64,000 nt of DNA from Salegentibacter mishustinae (GTDB lineage Bacteria > Bacteroidota > Bacteroidia > Flavobacteriales > Flavobacteriaceae), in contig NZ_LLKN01000001.1 of the NCBI RefSeq assembly GCF_002900095.1, positions 558,001 to 622,000 on the forward strand. The letters run 5' to 3'. Below, piece after piece: positions 36,385 through 46,259 of the stretch. The position numbers and the translations under genes are program-made. Below the pieces are notes generated by a model. The model was not told the origin of the DNA. It made no database searches and saw only the letters and a list, made by a program, of their open reading frames with translations. The stretch's first letter is position 1, and every line of letters begins with the position of its first letter.

Positions 36385-36810
36385 TTAAAAATTATAATCC
36401 AAAATTTTAAGAATTAGACTACCAAGAAACAAAAGTGACCACAAGAAAGTTCGCCACCAATTTTTTACTTCTAAAGTGCGGGTTATTTTTTCGCAAGACT
36501 GGTTAGGAGAAATAGAATTATGCAAAGGCACAAAAACTAGAAAAGTCATCGCCCAGATAATAGCGATGATAAGTATGCTGCCCCAGGTATAAAAATTTGG
36601 TTGTTTCCATAATTGCCAGGAGGCTACGAGTAATTGCGTGATCATTAAGGGGCCTACGATCACGCCTATACGCCCGGTATAGATTTTATGCCATTTCCCC
36701 AAATCTTCATTTTTATAGTAACACAAGCTGGGATAAATCACCAGTTGTACTACCCAAATTAAGACCACTAAACCGAAATCGAGTAAAAGGCGTATTAATT
36801 CAATATTCAT
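36385..36810 (-). CDS. Conserved membrane protein of unknown function
   Basis: A 141-residue protein with four hydrophobic segments (about residues 5-28, 48-68, 77-97 and 115-137). The block WVVQLVIYPSLCYY followed by WHKIYTGRIGVIVGPLM is one I associate with a conserved Flavobacteria membrane family, without known function. It lies 33 bp downstream of the ABC exporter gene on the same strand and may be in its operon. Confidence 0.7.
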   Translation of the reverse strand: MNIELIRLLLDFGLVVLIWVVQLVIYPSLCYYKNEDLGKWHKIYTGRIGVIVGPLMITQLLVASWQLWKQPNFYTWGSILIIAIIWAMTFLVFVPLHNSISPNQSCEKITRTLEVKNWWRTFLWSLLFLGSLILKILDYNF

Positions 36811-36842
36811 GTTTTTTTATCTTCTATAGTAAGTGAAGTCTT

Positions 36843-38675
36843 TTACTGGTATCCCTGCGCCTGTAAGTTAAACAATTCGGCATACAGCTTATCGTTTTTC
36901 ATCAGCTCATTATGGGTTCCGATTTCCAATACAGCCCCGTTTTTTAAAACCATAATTCTATCGGCAATTCTAACCGTGCTAAAGCGATGGGAAATAATTA
37001 CCGCAGTTTTACCTTCGGTTAATTTGATAAATCGGTCAAAAGCTTCGGTTTCGGCGCGTGCATCTAAGGCTGAAGTTGGTTCATCTAAAATCAAGACCTC
37101 AGCATCTTTCATGTAAGCACGTGCAATCGCAATTTTTTGCCATTGTCCTCCCGAAAGATCTTTTCCCTGCTTAAAACGTTTTCCCAGTTGCTGATCATAA
37201 CCTCGCGGCAAACCGGAAACCACTTCATTTGCCAAACTTTTCTCGGCAGCACTGTCTATTCTTTTCTGGTTTTTAATTTCTTCAATTTCACCCATCGCGA
37301 TATTCTCCCTGAGGGTAAGTTCAAATTTCACAAAATCCTGAAAAATCACTCCGAAGTATTGCTGATAATGAGTTTGATCATATTCTTTTACCGGAATATC
37401 ATCCAGTAATATTTCCCCTTCCGTAGGTTCATAAAACCGAAGCAGTAATTTGATAAGCGTGGTTTTCCCGGCGCCATTTTCACCTACAAAAGCTAGTTTT
37501 TCTCCTGCTTTTAATTCGAAATTGATATTGCGAACCACCCAGGCTTCAGATTTAGGATATTTAAAACCTACATTTTTAAACTCAAATCCTTTTTTAATTT
37601 TCTTCGGAAGCGCCAATTTTTCTTTTTCTGAATTCTCGGAATATTTAAGATCCAGGAATTCAAAATAATCCTGGAGATAAAGCGCGCTTTCGGTAATGGC
37701 AGTAAAACGAGTAAAGAAACCCTGTAATTTAGATCGCAAACGGTTAAATGACCCGGAAAGGAACGTAAGATCGCCCAGACTAAAAATTCCTGCTACAGTT
37801 CTATAAACGATTAAAAGATAAGCACCATAATACGCTCCCGTCCCAATCACATTAAAAAGCGAACCCCAGCCGGCACGCTGTTTTGCCAGCTTTTTACTCA
37901 TTAAATAATAAGTGTCAGAAAGGTTCTTAAAACGGTCTGCCAGGTAATTTGAAAGCCCAAATAGTTTAACCTCTTTCGCCGTAACATCGCTGGCACCGGC
38001 ATATCGTAAATAATCCAGTTCGCGACGTTCCTGCGTCCAGCTTCGAGCTAAAGAATAACTGGTGCCGCTAAATTTAATTTCATTAATTATTGTGGGCACT
38101 ACCGAAACAACCAGTAAAATAATAAGCCAGGGCTCAAAAGCAACAACTCCGGCTAGAAGGGTGAAAATTACTACAAGATCTTCAGCCTGAGTAAGAATAT
38201 TAGACATTAGCCCTACCCTACCCGTAGTTTGCTGGCGGGCACGTTCTAGTTTATCATAGAATTCGGCGTCTTCCAGCTGATCCAGGTTTAATTCTGAAGT
38301 TTTTTTGATGATGCGAACCGAAGTATCTATACTATATTGATCGCCCAACAAACCATCGGTCAAACTAATGGCCCTGCTCATTAGATCTGATAAGATCGCG
38401 AGTCCGAATTCAGCACCCACAAGCCACCAGAGTCTTTCCAGATCTTTGGTTTCAGCAGAAATTTGTAAAACTACCTCATCAATAATCAACTTTCCTACTA
38501 CCAGGATAATTACTGGCAACACAGCATTTACCGTTCTCGCCAATAAATTAGCGTAAAACAGCATGGGATTCACCTTTCTGATTTCTTTAAAAAATCGCGG
38601 TACAAATCTTAGGGATTCGAAACTTCCCTTAAATGAAACTTTATTGGCTTCTAATGATTTTTTGGGTCTTGGCAA
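36843..38675 (-). CDS. ABC exporter, fused membrane and ATPase domains
   Basis: A 610-residue half-transporter. The N-terminal membrane domain (about 35-330) has roughly five or six hydrophobic segments. The ATPase follows with Walker A VGENGAGKTTLIKLL near residue 400, signature LSGGQWQKIAIARA near 505, Walker B VLILDEPTSALD near 527 and the H-loop in VIISHRFST near 560. It should dimerise and export a lipid, peptide or drug. The membrane part resembles the MsbA/lipid-exporter-like ABC class found in bacteriocin and drug exporters. Confidence 0.93.
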   Translation of the reverse strand: MPRPKKSLEANKVSFKGSFESLRFVPRFFKEIRKVNPMLFYANLLARTVNAVLPVIILVVGKLIIDEVVLQISAETKDLERLWWLVGAEFGLAILSDLMSRAISLTDGLLGDQYSIDTSVRIIKKTSELNLDQLEDAEFYDKLERARQQTTGRVGLMSNILTQAEDLVVIFTLLAGVVAFEPWLIILLVVSVVPTIINEIKFSGTSYSLARSWTQERRELDYLRYAGASDVTAKEVKLFGLSNYLADRFKNLSDTYYLMSKKLAKQRAGWGSLFNVIGTGAYYGAYLLIVYRTVAGIFSLGDLTFLSGSFNRLRSKLQGFFTRFTAITESALYLQDYFEFLDLKYSENSEKEKLALPKKIKKGFEFKNVGFKYPKSEAWVVRNINFELKAGEKLAFVGENGAGKTTLIKLLLRFYEPTEGEILLDDIPVKEYDQTHYQQYFGVIFQDFVKFELTLRENIAMGEIEEIKNQKRIDSAAEKSLANEVVSGLPRGYDQQLGKRFKQGKDLSGGQWQKIAIARAYMKDAEVLILDEPTSALDARAETEAFDRFIKLTEGKTAVIISHRFSTVRIADRIMVLKNGAVLEIGTHNELMKNDKLYAELFNLQAQGYQ

Positions 38676-38731
38676 GGAGGAGTTTTTCTTTGCAAGTTAC
38701 GGATGAAAAACTGAAAATTTATTAGGAAATA

Positions 38732-40132
38732 CTAGCGCAAGTTTTCTAACATAGTATTTAGGCTTTTCCTATCATAGACTCTCCCGCTCTTGATCACAGT
38801 ATTTATCTTTTTCAAATTATCTATATTTTCCAGCGGATTTTTATCTAAAATTAAAATATCGGCCACTTTTCCTGAAGCGATGCTTCCGTATTCATTGCCC
38901 AGATCAAGAAATTCGGGACCATTAATTATAGAGGTTCTTATGGTCTGGGCGTTGCTTAAGCCTGCTTTAGAAAGGGCATTTAGTTCCCAGTGCAAAGATT
39001 CGCCGGGATAAACATAAGAATTAAATGCTCCGCAATCTGAACCTGCTAAAAGGCTAACTCCTGCATTTTGCATTGGCTCGATCATTCGGGCACTTATTTC
39101 CTCCATTTTCTCACGCATCTTACTGCCGGAAGCTTTTGCCCGTTTTGCTCCTTCTATCCTGCCCTGATAAGTTTGCTGAATTCCGGAGCCAATATAGTTT
39201 AACAATAAATCCTGCTGGTGATCTACTTCTAAAATTTCAGAAAGGGTTTTACCTATATAAAGTGTGGGTGTTACATACACATTTTCTTCACTCATTTTAG
39301 TAAAAACTTCTGCTGCAAGTTCTGGATCGTAAGTATCTATTAAAGGTTCTATCATTCCATAGCCCAAGTTGAGCTTGGTAAGGCTATCGCCTGCGGGAGA
39401 ACAGGCTTTTAGCGGATAATACATATGCTCGGCCCCATCAAGACCCAGTGAAATCGCTTTCAAAAAATCGGCACTCATAGGCATATGCCCGGTGACTTTT
39501 AAGCCACGTTTTTCAGCTTCTTCGATAATGCTGTAATAATCTTCTGCGGAAAGATTTCCGTCATAAGTTTTTACGTAATCTACCTCAAGGCCTTCCAGCG
39601 AATCCAGGGCAGCAACAATTTCAGCTTTGCTAGTAACTTTAATTGAACCTGGCCAGGCCGGTTTATCGCCATCCAGTTTGGGGCCCGAACTAAAAATTCT
39701 GGGACCATCTAACTCGCCTTTTTCAATTTGATCTTTCCATTTCAAAACATTCGGAGTGATATCGCCACCGGCATCGCGTACAGTGGTAATTCCGTAGGCT
39801 AGAAAAAGTGGCAATAGATCTTTGTTTTCTTCTACCAAAGTATCACCACCTCGAAAATGAACGTGATTATCCCAAAGTCCAGGCATCACAAATTTCCCAT
39901 TGGCATCAATGAGGCGATCGGCAGTAAATTGCTCTTTATCAACGCCTTTCCGAACCTCCACAATTTCCCCGCCAGAAATAAAAATTGATTGGCCTTCGCT
40001 TACACTTTCATTCTCTACATTTATAATTCGAGCATTAAGAATAACAAGGTCGTATACTTTGCTTTCTTTATTCTTACAAGATGACAGGGTAATCGCCAGC
40101 AATAAGAAATAAGTGAGTTTATTCATTTTCAT
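38732..40132 (-). CDS. Amidohydrolase-family lipoprotein
   Basis: A 466-residue metal-dependent hydrolase. A lipoprotein signal (YFLLLAITLSSCKN) directs it to the cell envelope. PGLWDNHVHFRGGD gives the HxH metal ligands, TGHMPMS and DGAEHMYYPL supply further His residues, and LLAGSDCGAFN the Asp that activates water. It looks like the imidazolonepropionase/Xaa-Pro dipeptidase-like branch common in Bacteroidota. Substrate is unknown; a small cyclic amide or dipeptide is likely. Confidence 0.9.
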   Translation of the reverse strand: MKMNKLTYFLLLAITLSSCKNKESKVYDLVILNARIINVENESVSEGQSIFISGGEIVEVRKGVDKEQFTADRLIDANGKFVMPGLWDNHVHFRGGDTLVEENKDLLPLFLAYGITTVRDAGGDITPNVLKWKDQIEKGELDGPRIFSSGPKLDGDKPAWPGSIKVTSKAEIVAALDSLEGLEVDYVKTYDGNLSAEDYYSIIEEAEKRGLKVTGHMPMSADFLKAISLGLDGAEHMYYPLKACSPAGDSLTKLNLGYGMIEPLIDTYDPELAAEVFTKMSEENVYVTPTLYIGKTLSEILEVDHQQDLLLNYIGSGIQQTYQGRIEGAKRAKASGSKMREKMEEISARMIEPMQNAGVSLLAGSDCGAFNSYVYPGESLHWELNALSKAGLSNAQTIRTSIINGPEFLDLGNEYGSIASGKVADILILDKNPLENIDNLKKINTVIKSGRVYDRKSLNTMLENLR

Positions 40133-40201
40133 AAGACTTTTAGACAGAAACCTGGTATTCCAAATTCCCGCTTTCTAAATTTTAGATTATTCGCAAGAAT
40201 A

Positions 40202-43200
40202 TTAGTTATCTGTTTTATCAGGATATACCGGGGAAGGCACTTCTTTCGGCGGGTTTTCCTCCAGCTGTTTCAGCACAATCTCAATGGCTTTTTCCAGTTG
40301 AGGATCTCTCCCTTCTATAACTTCTTCCGGCCATTGTTCCACCTCAACATCGGGTGCCACTCCTTCGTTTTCTACACTAAAGCCTTCTTCCGTATAAAAA
40401 GCAACATTTGGCGCAGTAACAGAGCCGCCATCTATAAATTCAGGATAACCCAAAACGCCTACCAGGCCGCCCCAGGTAGTTTTCCCGACGATAGTACCCA
40501 AATCAAATTTTCTAAACATCCACGGCAGGTAATCTCCCCCCGAACCGGCAGTTTCATCGGTAATCATCACTTTTGGTCCCTGAATAGAAGCACTTGGCGA
40601 TTTGAGATCCTTTCCATAGCGAAATCTCCAGTGCGCCTGCTCAGGTTTTTTAAGTATATCTATAACATAATCTGCCAACTGCCCACCACCATTAAAACGT
40701 TCATCTACAATAATCGCCTGCTTGTTCGCCTGCGGAAAGAAGTAGCGTTTAAAGTACTCATGTCCTTCCGTGGCAGTATTTGGCACATAAACATAGGCAA
40801 CCTTGCCATCGGTAGCTTCGTGCACTTTTTGAATATTGCCTTCTATCCAATCGCGGTTTCTTAAAGCAATTTCATTTTCAACCGGAGTTACTTTGATTTT
40901 TCTTGAATTCTTCATATTAGGATTAGGACCCACGGTAAGCATCACTATTTTCCCCGCCGTATTTTCAAAAAACTTATATATATTATCACTGGCCTTTAGC
41001 TCTTCGCCATCTACTGCTAAAAGATAATCGCCTTCATTCACATCTACTCCCGGTTCGGTTAGTGGAGAACGCAAATTAGGATTCCAATTGAGTCCGCCAT
41101 AGATTTTTTCAAACCAATACCTGTCATTTTCTATGCTGAAATCTGCTCCCAGGAGACCACCTTTTACAGATTCTTTAGAATGAAGCCTGTCACCTCTACT
41201 CGAGAAACGGTGATGCCCCACTCCAAGTTCGCTAAACATCCATTCCATTACGCGGTATAGATCGCTTCGGGAAGTAACATCTCCTATAAAAGGTTCGTAT
41301 TTCTCTTTCATTTTATCCCAGTCTACGCCGTGCATTCCGGGATCATAAAAGTAGTCCCGGTTAACCCGCCAGGCCTCATCAAAGATATTTGGCCACTCGG
41401 CTACCGGGTCAATTTTAACCTGAATCTCGCCGGTATTAAGCGTTCGCTTTTCTTCAATTTTATCAACTTCAGCGACACCCCATTTTTCTTCTGCCTTATA
41501 AAGAATCTTTTTTCCATTGGCTGAGAGCTCGTAAGAAGTAGCGGGCATTATCTCCTTATTCTCTCTTTCTTTAAGATCATATAAATTTAGCGTTCCTTTA
41601 TTCTGCTCGTGAGGAGGATAAGCTAAATAATAGAGTGTTCCTTCCTTTGGCGAACTTAGGTTCGCATATTTACCGGCCGGAAGCGGCACATCTACTATCC
41701 TGTTTTCTATTCCCTCGAAATCTATTTTTAGGTCGGGAACTTTCACTTCTTTATCCTCTTCTTCAGCCTTTTTCTTTTTTTCTTCTTCTTTTTCAGCTTT
41801 CTCTATCTTTTCAACATCATTTTCTCTGGCAAATGGAGATTCTACATCCTTCTGTAAAGTGACAAGATAAATCGAACTGCTCATTTCCATATCCTGATTA
41901 GACTGATCAAACCAATTCACCACCGGCCCGGCATCTGTAGAAGCTAGCATATATAGATATTTTCCGCTGGGATCAAAAACCGGACTTGAAACGCTGGAAA
42001 AGCCATCGGAAATTGCATAGGATTTATCCTCTGAAAGCGAATACACATAGGCTTGTTCAAAACTGGTGCCTGTTACTATGGTATAACTAATCCAATTAGA
42101 ATCGTGAGACCAGCTACCAAAAAGATCTCTAAAAACTCCCGGGATATATCTTTTGTCCTGGGAAACTTTGGTCACTTTTCCAGAATCTATGTTTAACACA
42201 TATAGATTACGCCCATTATCTACAAAACTTATTTTCTTACTATCTGGAGACCACTTTGGATAAGCATAAAAACCTGCACCTTCAAGTTTAAATTTCCTGG
42301 CCTCTTTTTGTTCACTTTGATCGTGCACATGAAGGGCATATTCCCCACTCTCATCGCTAAAATAGGCTATGAATTTTCCATTTGGAGACCAAACAGGATC
42401 TTGTTCATGTACTCCTGGAGTTTCAGTTATATTAACCACATCTCCTTTTTCAGCGGGCACTGTAACAATTTCTCCTCTAAAATCCATTACCACCCTTGCA
42501 CCGGTGGGCGAAACAGAAGCGCTACGAATATATTCATCTCCCTTTACAAAACGTGGGCGCAGTTCAAGAAGGTCTGTTGCGATCCCTACCTCGATTTTTT
42601 CGGTAGTATCACTTTCTGGATTATAGGTATGCAAATACCCGGCCTGCTCAAAAATTATTTCCTCTTTTCCTGCGGAAAGATCTAAAACCGGAAAATCTTT
42701 AAAATTGGTATGTTGAGAAACCTCCTGGGAATTCATATCATAACTGTATAAATTGAATTCTCCATTTCTATCACTCCTGAAATAAACCTTATCTCCCAGC
42801 CATTGAGGTCTGGCGTCGTTACTTCCGCTTTTCGGTTTTGGAATCTCGGTTACAGAGTGGTCATTGGTGTCGTAGATCCAGATTCGGGAGGCCATACCAC
42901 CACGATAATACTTCCACTGATTAAAAGCTTCGTAAAGCGGCGTGTAAGCGATATATTTTCCATCATCTGAATAATCTGCCCAAAATGCATTTGGAATTTC
43001 CAATTGCTTAACCTGGCCACCATTTACTGAAACCTCAAAGAGCTCTGCAAATCGCCTGGTAAAAACATTTCGCTGAGAAATGAAAAGAACTGCAGAACCA
43101 TCTGGTGTAAAACCACGAACCCAGTCGCTTCCGGGATGCCAACTAAGACGCTCCGGCACGCCACCATTTGCAGAAACCACATACACATCGGTATTGCCAT

Positions 43201-43462
43201 CATATTCCGCGTTAAAAGCTATAAGGCTTCCATCTGGAGAGAAAACTGGATTAGACTCAATACCATCATCTACCGTGAGTCGTTTTGGTGAAGAGCCATC
43301 TTTATTTACCACCCAAAGATCTTCGGCATAAATAAAAGCGATTTGAGAATCACTCATCGCGGGTGTGGAAAGTAAACGGGTATCTTCTTTATTAATATCC
43401 TGGGCTGTAAGAGTAAAAGACAGGAAGAAAAAAAGTAACAGGGAAGTAATTTTATGTATCAT
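40202..43462 (-). CDS. Tricorn-like S41 peptidase, secreted
   Basis: A protease of about 1086 residues. I choose Met at 43462 because MIHKITSLLLFFFLSFTLTAQ is a clean signal peptide; an ATG at 43483 would add seven residues. The first 650 residues form two WD40/TolB-like beta-propellers (repeats such as PVFSPDGSLIAFN and PVWSPNGKFIAYF). A lysine/glutamate-rich linker follows (around 555-585), then a C-terminal PDZ domain (VNEGDYLLAVDGEEL) and an S41 domain with the nucleophile in ETAGSGGDYLPW. It probably degrades peptides in the periplasm. Confidence 0.92.
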   Translation of the reverse strand: MIHKITSLLLFFFLSFTLTAQDINKEDTRLLSTPAMSDSQIAFIYAEDLWVVNKDGSSPKRLTVDDGIESNPVFSPDGSLIAFNAEYDGNTDVYVVSANGGVPERLSWHPGSDWVRGFTPDGSAVLFISQRNVFTRRFAELFEVSVNGGQVKQLEIPNAFWADYSDDGKYIAYTPLYEAFNQWKYYRGGMASRIWIYDTNDHSVTEIPKPKSGSNDARPQWLGDKVYFRSDRNGEFNLYSYDMNSQEVSQHTNFKDFPVLDLSAGKEEIIFEQAGYLHTYNPESDTTEKIEVGIATDLLELRPRFVKGDEYIRSASVSPTGARVVMDFRGEIVTVPAEKGDVVNITETPGVHEQDPVWSPNGKFIAYFSDESGEYALHVHDQSEQKEARKFKLEGAGFYAYPKWSPDSKKISFVDNGRNLYVLNIDSGKVTKVSQDKRYIPGVFRDLFGSWSHDSNWISYTIVTGTSFEQAYVYSLSEDKSYAISDGFSSVSSPVFDPSGKYLYMLASTDAGPVVNWFDQSNQDMEMSSSIYLVTLQKDVESPFARENDVEKIEKAEKEEEKKKKAEEEDKEVKVPDLKIDFEGIENRIVDVPLPAGKYANLSSPKEGTLYYLAYPPHEQNKGTLNLYDLKERENKEIMPATSYELSANGKKILYKAEEKWGVAEVDKIEEKRTLNTGEIQVKIDPVAEWPNIFDEAWRVNRDYFYDPGMHGVDWDKMKEKYEPFIGDVTSRSDLYRVMEWMFSELGVGHHRFSSRGDRLHSKESVKGGLLGADFSIENDRYWFEKIYGGLNWNPNLRSPLTEPGVDVNEGDYLLAVDGEELKASDNIYKFFENTAGKIVMLTVGPNPNMKNSRKIKVTPVENEIALRNRDWIEGNIQKVHEATDGKVAYVYVPNTATEGHEYFKRYFFPQANKQAIIVDERFNGGGQLADYVIDILKKPEQAHWRFRYGKDLKSPSASIQGPKVMITDETAGSGGDYLPWMFRKFDLGTIVGKTTWGGLVGVLGYPEFIDGGSVTAPNVAFYTEEGFSVENEGVAPDVEVEQWPEEVIEGRDPQLEKAIEIVLKQLEENPPKEVPSPVYPDKTDN

Positions 43463-43591
43463 ATTAGAGGAATATTTTATCATTTACTAATATAAAACTA
43501 AAATGTAAATAACCTATGAAACCTGCGATTACGAAATATTCGAATTAAAAATCTCTACTAATCAACACCAGTCTTTTTTAACATAAATTAA

Positions 43592-43620
43592 TTGATTTCC
43601 TCGTATTCTTATTAATTTTG
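43592..43620 (+). promoter_or_regulatory. Bacteroidota-type promoter of the TrmH-like gene
   Basis: TTG at 43592-43594 and TAATTTTG at 43613-43620 are separated by 18 bp, a good match to the -33/-7 consensus TTG-N19-TAnnTTTG. The -7 box ends only 5 bp before the start codon, so the transcript may be leaderless. Confidence 0.7.
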
Positions 43621-43625
43621 CCGTT

Positions 43626-44192
43626 ATGGAAAACCGAAAATTAAAAAACAGCGAACTTGATCGAAAATCAATTCAAGAATTTAAGGAAGCTGAGAAGACA
43701 CCTATTATTGTGATTTTAGACAATATTAGAAGCCTAAATAATATTGGTTCGGTTTTTCGTAGTGCCGATGCTTTTCTAATTGAAAAAATCTATCTCTGCG
43801 GCATTACCGCACAACCACCTCATAAAGATATACAGAAAACCGCTTTAGGCGCAACCGAAACCGTAGCCTGGGAATATGTAGAGAATACGCTAGAGTTGGT
43901 GGAAAAGCTTCAACAAGAGAAAACAAAAGTTTTTTCAATTGAACAGGCCGAAGGCTCGGTGATGCTAAATGATTTTAAAGCCCAGCCCGGTGAAAAAATC
44001 GCCGTGGTTTTTGGTAACGAGGTAAAAGGCGTACAGCAAGAAGTGGTTTCGGCGAGTGATGGGATTATTGAAATCCCACAATTGGGAAGTAAACATTCGC
44101 TAAATATTGCGGTTAGTGTAGGAGTTGTGCTCTGGGATTTGTTTTCTAAAATTTCTCAAAATAACAGAGAGCAATCTTATATGAGTCACTAA
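43626..44192 (+). CDS. TrmH/SpoU-family RNA methyltransferase
   Basis: A 188-residue SPOUT methyltransferase. Motif 1 is seen in LDNIRSLNNIGSVFRSADAF, motif 2 in VVFGNEVKGV and motif 3 in IEIPQLGSKHSLNIAVSVGVVLWD, which form the knotted SAM site. The target would be a ribose 2'-OH in tRNA or rRNA; which one cannot be told. It has no extra N-terminal RNA-binding domain, as in TrmL-like enzymes. Confidence 0.92.
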   Translation: MENRKLKNSELDRKSIQEFKEAEKTPIIVILDNIRSLNNIGSVFRSADAFLIEKIYLCGITAQPPHKDIQKTALGATETVAWEYVENTLELVEKLQQEKTKVFSIEQAEGSVMLNDFKAQPGEKIAVVFGNEVKGVQQEVVSASDGIIEIPQLGSKHSLNIAVSVGVVLWDLFSKISQNNREQSYMSH

Positions 44193-44218
44193 AGACACTT
44201 CCTACTTCTAGGAAATTA

Positions 44219-45346
44219 TCAGGCTTTGATCTCTTCCAGAATTGAAAGATAATCGGCGCGATTATTCACAAAGTCTTTACCTGAAATATCTATAATCTGC
44301 ACCTTCATATTGGTTTGGGTCTTTATAAAATTCAGGTAACTTTTATTGATTTCCACTAAATAATCGGGCTGAATATTTTGCTCGTAATCACGACCGCGAG
44401 CCTTGATATTTTCCAGCAATCGATCTGTATTTTGGTAGAGATAAATGTAAAGATCTGGCTTTACCAATTCCTTGTACATTAAATGAAAAAGCTTGTGATA
44501 TAAGGCATATTCATCTTCGTGTAGCGTGATTTTAGCAAAAATAAGCGACTTAAAAACATCGTAGTCTGAGATCACAAAATCTTTAAAAAGATCATATTGC
44601 GCAAGATCGTCTGATAACTGTTGGTAGCGATCGGCCAAAAAAGACATTTCTAACGGAAAAGCATATCGCTCTTTGTTCTCATAGAATTTTGGTAAAAACG
44701 GGTTGTCTTTAAACCTTTCTAAAATAAGTTTCGCGTTAAAATCTTCGGAAACCATCGTTGAAAAGCTCGTTTTCCCGGCTCCAATATTTCCTTCAACCGC
44801 GATATAATTCAGTTTATTTAAATTGAATGCTTTCTTAGGAATTTCCAACTTTTCAAGAATTGCTTTTATCTCGGAATTATCTTCCACCTGCTTCAGCAAT
44901 TTTTCAATAGAAACTTTAAAAACGGGATGATTTTCCTTAGCGGCGATATCGGCCAACGGTAACAACACGAATTTTCGATTTTGCATTGCAGGATGCGGCA
45001 CTATCAAATCTGAGGTTTCTAAAACTTCATCTTCAAAAAGAAGAATATCCAGATCAAGGCTTCGGTTTTGGTAATTTTTAGCATCAGAGCGTACTCGCCC
45101 GGCATCAGCTTCGATCTTTAATAATTTCCGAAGAATTTCTTCCGCAGAAAATCTCGTAGAAACGGCAATACAGGCATTTAAAAAAGCATTACCCTCAAAA
45201 CCCCAGGCCGGTGTTTCGTAAACCTGCGATACCTGTTGCACCTCGCCAATTTCTAAGTATATTTTATGCAATGCATTTTGCAGAAGCTCAAAGCGGTTAC
45301 CCACATTGCTTCCCAGGGCTATATGTACTATTTTTGGGGAATTCAA
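44219..45346 (-). CDS. folK: Fusion of HPPK (FolK) and deoxynucleoside kinase
   Basis: A 375-residue two-domain enzyme. Residues 1-160 are 6-hydroxymethyl-7,8-dihydropterin pyrophosphokinase (IALGSNVGNR, QVYETPAWGFEGNAFLN, NRSLDLDILLFED, VPHPAMQNRKFVLLPL), which acts in folate synthesis. Residues 175-375 are a deoxynucleoside kinase with P-loop EGNIGAGKTSF, an LERFKDNPFL lid-like block and KARGRDYEQ. The fusion joins folate and dNTP salvage steps, both feeding thymidylate metabolism. I recall this fusion from other Flavobacteria. Both halves have intact motifs. Confidence 0.93.
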   Translation of the reverse strand: MNSPKIVHIALGSNVGNRFELLQNALHKIYLEIGEVQQVSQVYETPAWGFEGNAFLNACIAVSTRFSAEEILRKLLKIEADAGRVRSDAKNYQNRSLDLDILLFEDEVLETSDLIVPHPAMQNRKFVLLPLADIAAKENHPVFKVSIEKLLKQVEDNSEIKAILEKLEIPKKAFNLNKLNYIAVEGNIGAGKTSFSTMVSEDFNAKLILERFKDNPFLPKFYENKERYAFPLEMSFLADRYQQLSDDLAQYDLFKDFVISDYDVFKSLIFAKITLHEDEYALYHKLFHLMYKELVKPDLYIYLYQNTDRLLENIKARGRDYEQNIQPDYLVEINKSYLNFIKTQTNMKVQIIDISGKDFVNNRADYLSILEEIKA

Positions 45347-45421
45347 ACTAACTGAAGAAAATTATTAAAGCTTATCCTGTAAATTTCACAGCAAATTAAG
45401 TAAAACAAAATCACATACCCC

Positions 45422-45429
45422 TAATTTTG
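45422..45429 (+). promoter_or_regulatory. -7 promoter element of the queuosine-precursor transporter gene
   Basis: TAATTTTG matches TAnnTTTG and lies 22 bp before the TTG start codon. A clear -33 TTG is not visible at the right distance. Confidence 0.45.
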
Positions 45430-45451
45430 TAGGAAGACTTAAAAAATAAAT

Positions 45452-46150
45452 TTGGCTAAACTTTTACTGAAAGACAAACTCGCGGCACAGCGCGTATATT
45501 TAATATTGGCCGGGCTTTTTATCGCCTCCCTGGTGGTTTCGAACCTAATATTTCAGAAATTCTTTAGCTGGGATTTTTTTGGACTCTATACGTTTGAAAT
45601 TTCTGTGGGAATTTTACCGTATCCGGTTACTTTTTTGATCACCGATATTATAAGCGAGATCTACGGTAAGAAAAAAGCCAACCAGGTAGTAACTACTGGG
45701 ATTTTTGCATCGTTCTTTTCTTTGTTGATAATTTACACCGCAGATGCAGTACCGGCTACTGAATGGTCGCCAATTGGTGACGAATTATTTACCAGGGTTT
45801 TTGGTGCCACCACCATTGCAGTTTTCGCCTCTATGGTTGCCTATTTATTGGCGCAGTATATAGATATTCAATTATTCCATTTTTGGAAAAGATTGACCAA
45901 AGGAAAACATTTATGGCTACGGAATAACTTTTCTACCTTTCTCTCGCAGTTTGTAGATACGTTTTCGGTCTTGTTTTTGCTCTGTAGTTTTAATAAAATT
46001 GAATGGGACTTATTTGGCGGACTTTTACTTAGCGGATTTTTGTTTAAAGTAATCGTTGCCGCCTTAGATACGCCCCTGCTCTACGCTTCGGTTTTTGCTT
46101 TTAGAAAGCGATTTAATCTGAAGCAGGGCGAAGAACTTGAATATGAATAA
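45452..46150 (+). CDS. Queuosine precursor transporter (YhhQ/DUF165 family)
   Basis: A 232-residue protein with about six membrane segments. Family features include FEISVGILPYPVTFLITDIISEIYGKKKANQVV and WLRNNFSTFLSQFVDTFSVLF. Members import 7-cyano-7-deazaguanine or related bases for tRNA modification. The start codon is TTG at 45452; no in-frame ATG lies nearby before the first membrane segment, and the TTG is well placed after the putative promoter. Confidence 0.9.
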   Translation: MAKLLLKDKLAAQRVYLILAGLFIASLVVSNLIFQKFFSWDFFGLYTFEISVGILPYPVTFLITDIISEIYGKKKANQVVTTGIFASFFSLLIIYTADAVPATEWSPIGDELFTRVFGATTIAVFASMVAYLLAQYIDIQLFHFWKRLTKGKHLWLRNNFSTFLSQFVDTFSVLFLLCSFNKIEWDLFGGLLLSGFLFKVIVAALDTPLLYASVFAFRKRFNLKQGEELEYE

Positions 46151-46259
46151 ATAGAATAAAAATGAAACCAGCATGCTGCTGGACCCAAAAATTAGTAATA
46201 CACAGGATGAAATTTAAAGCTTGTGTTTAATCTAAAATTGGAATAAAAATTTTTAAGAA

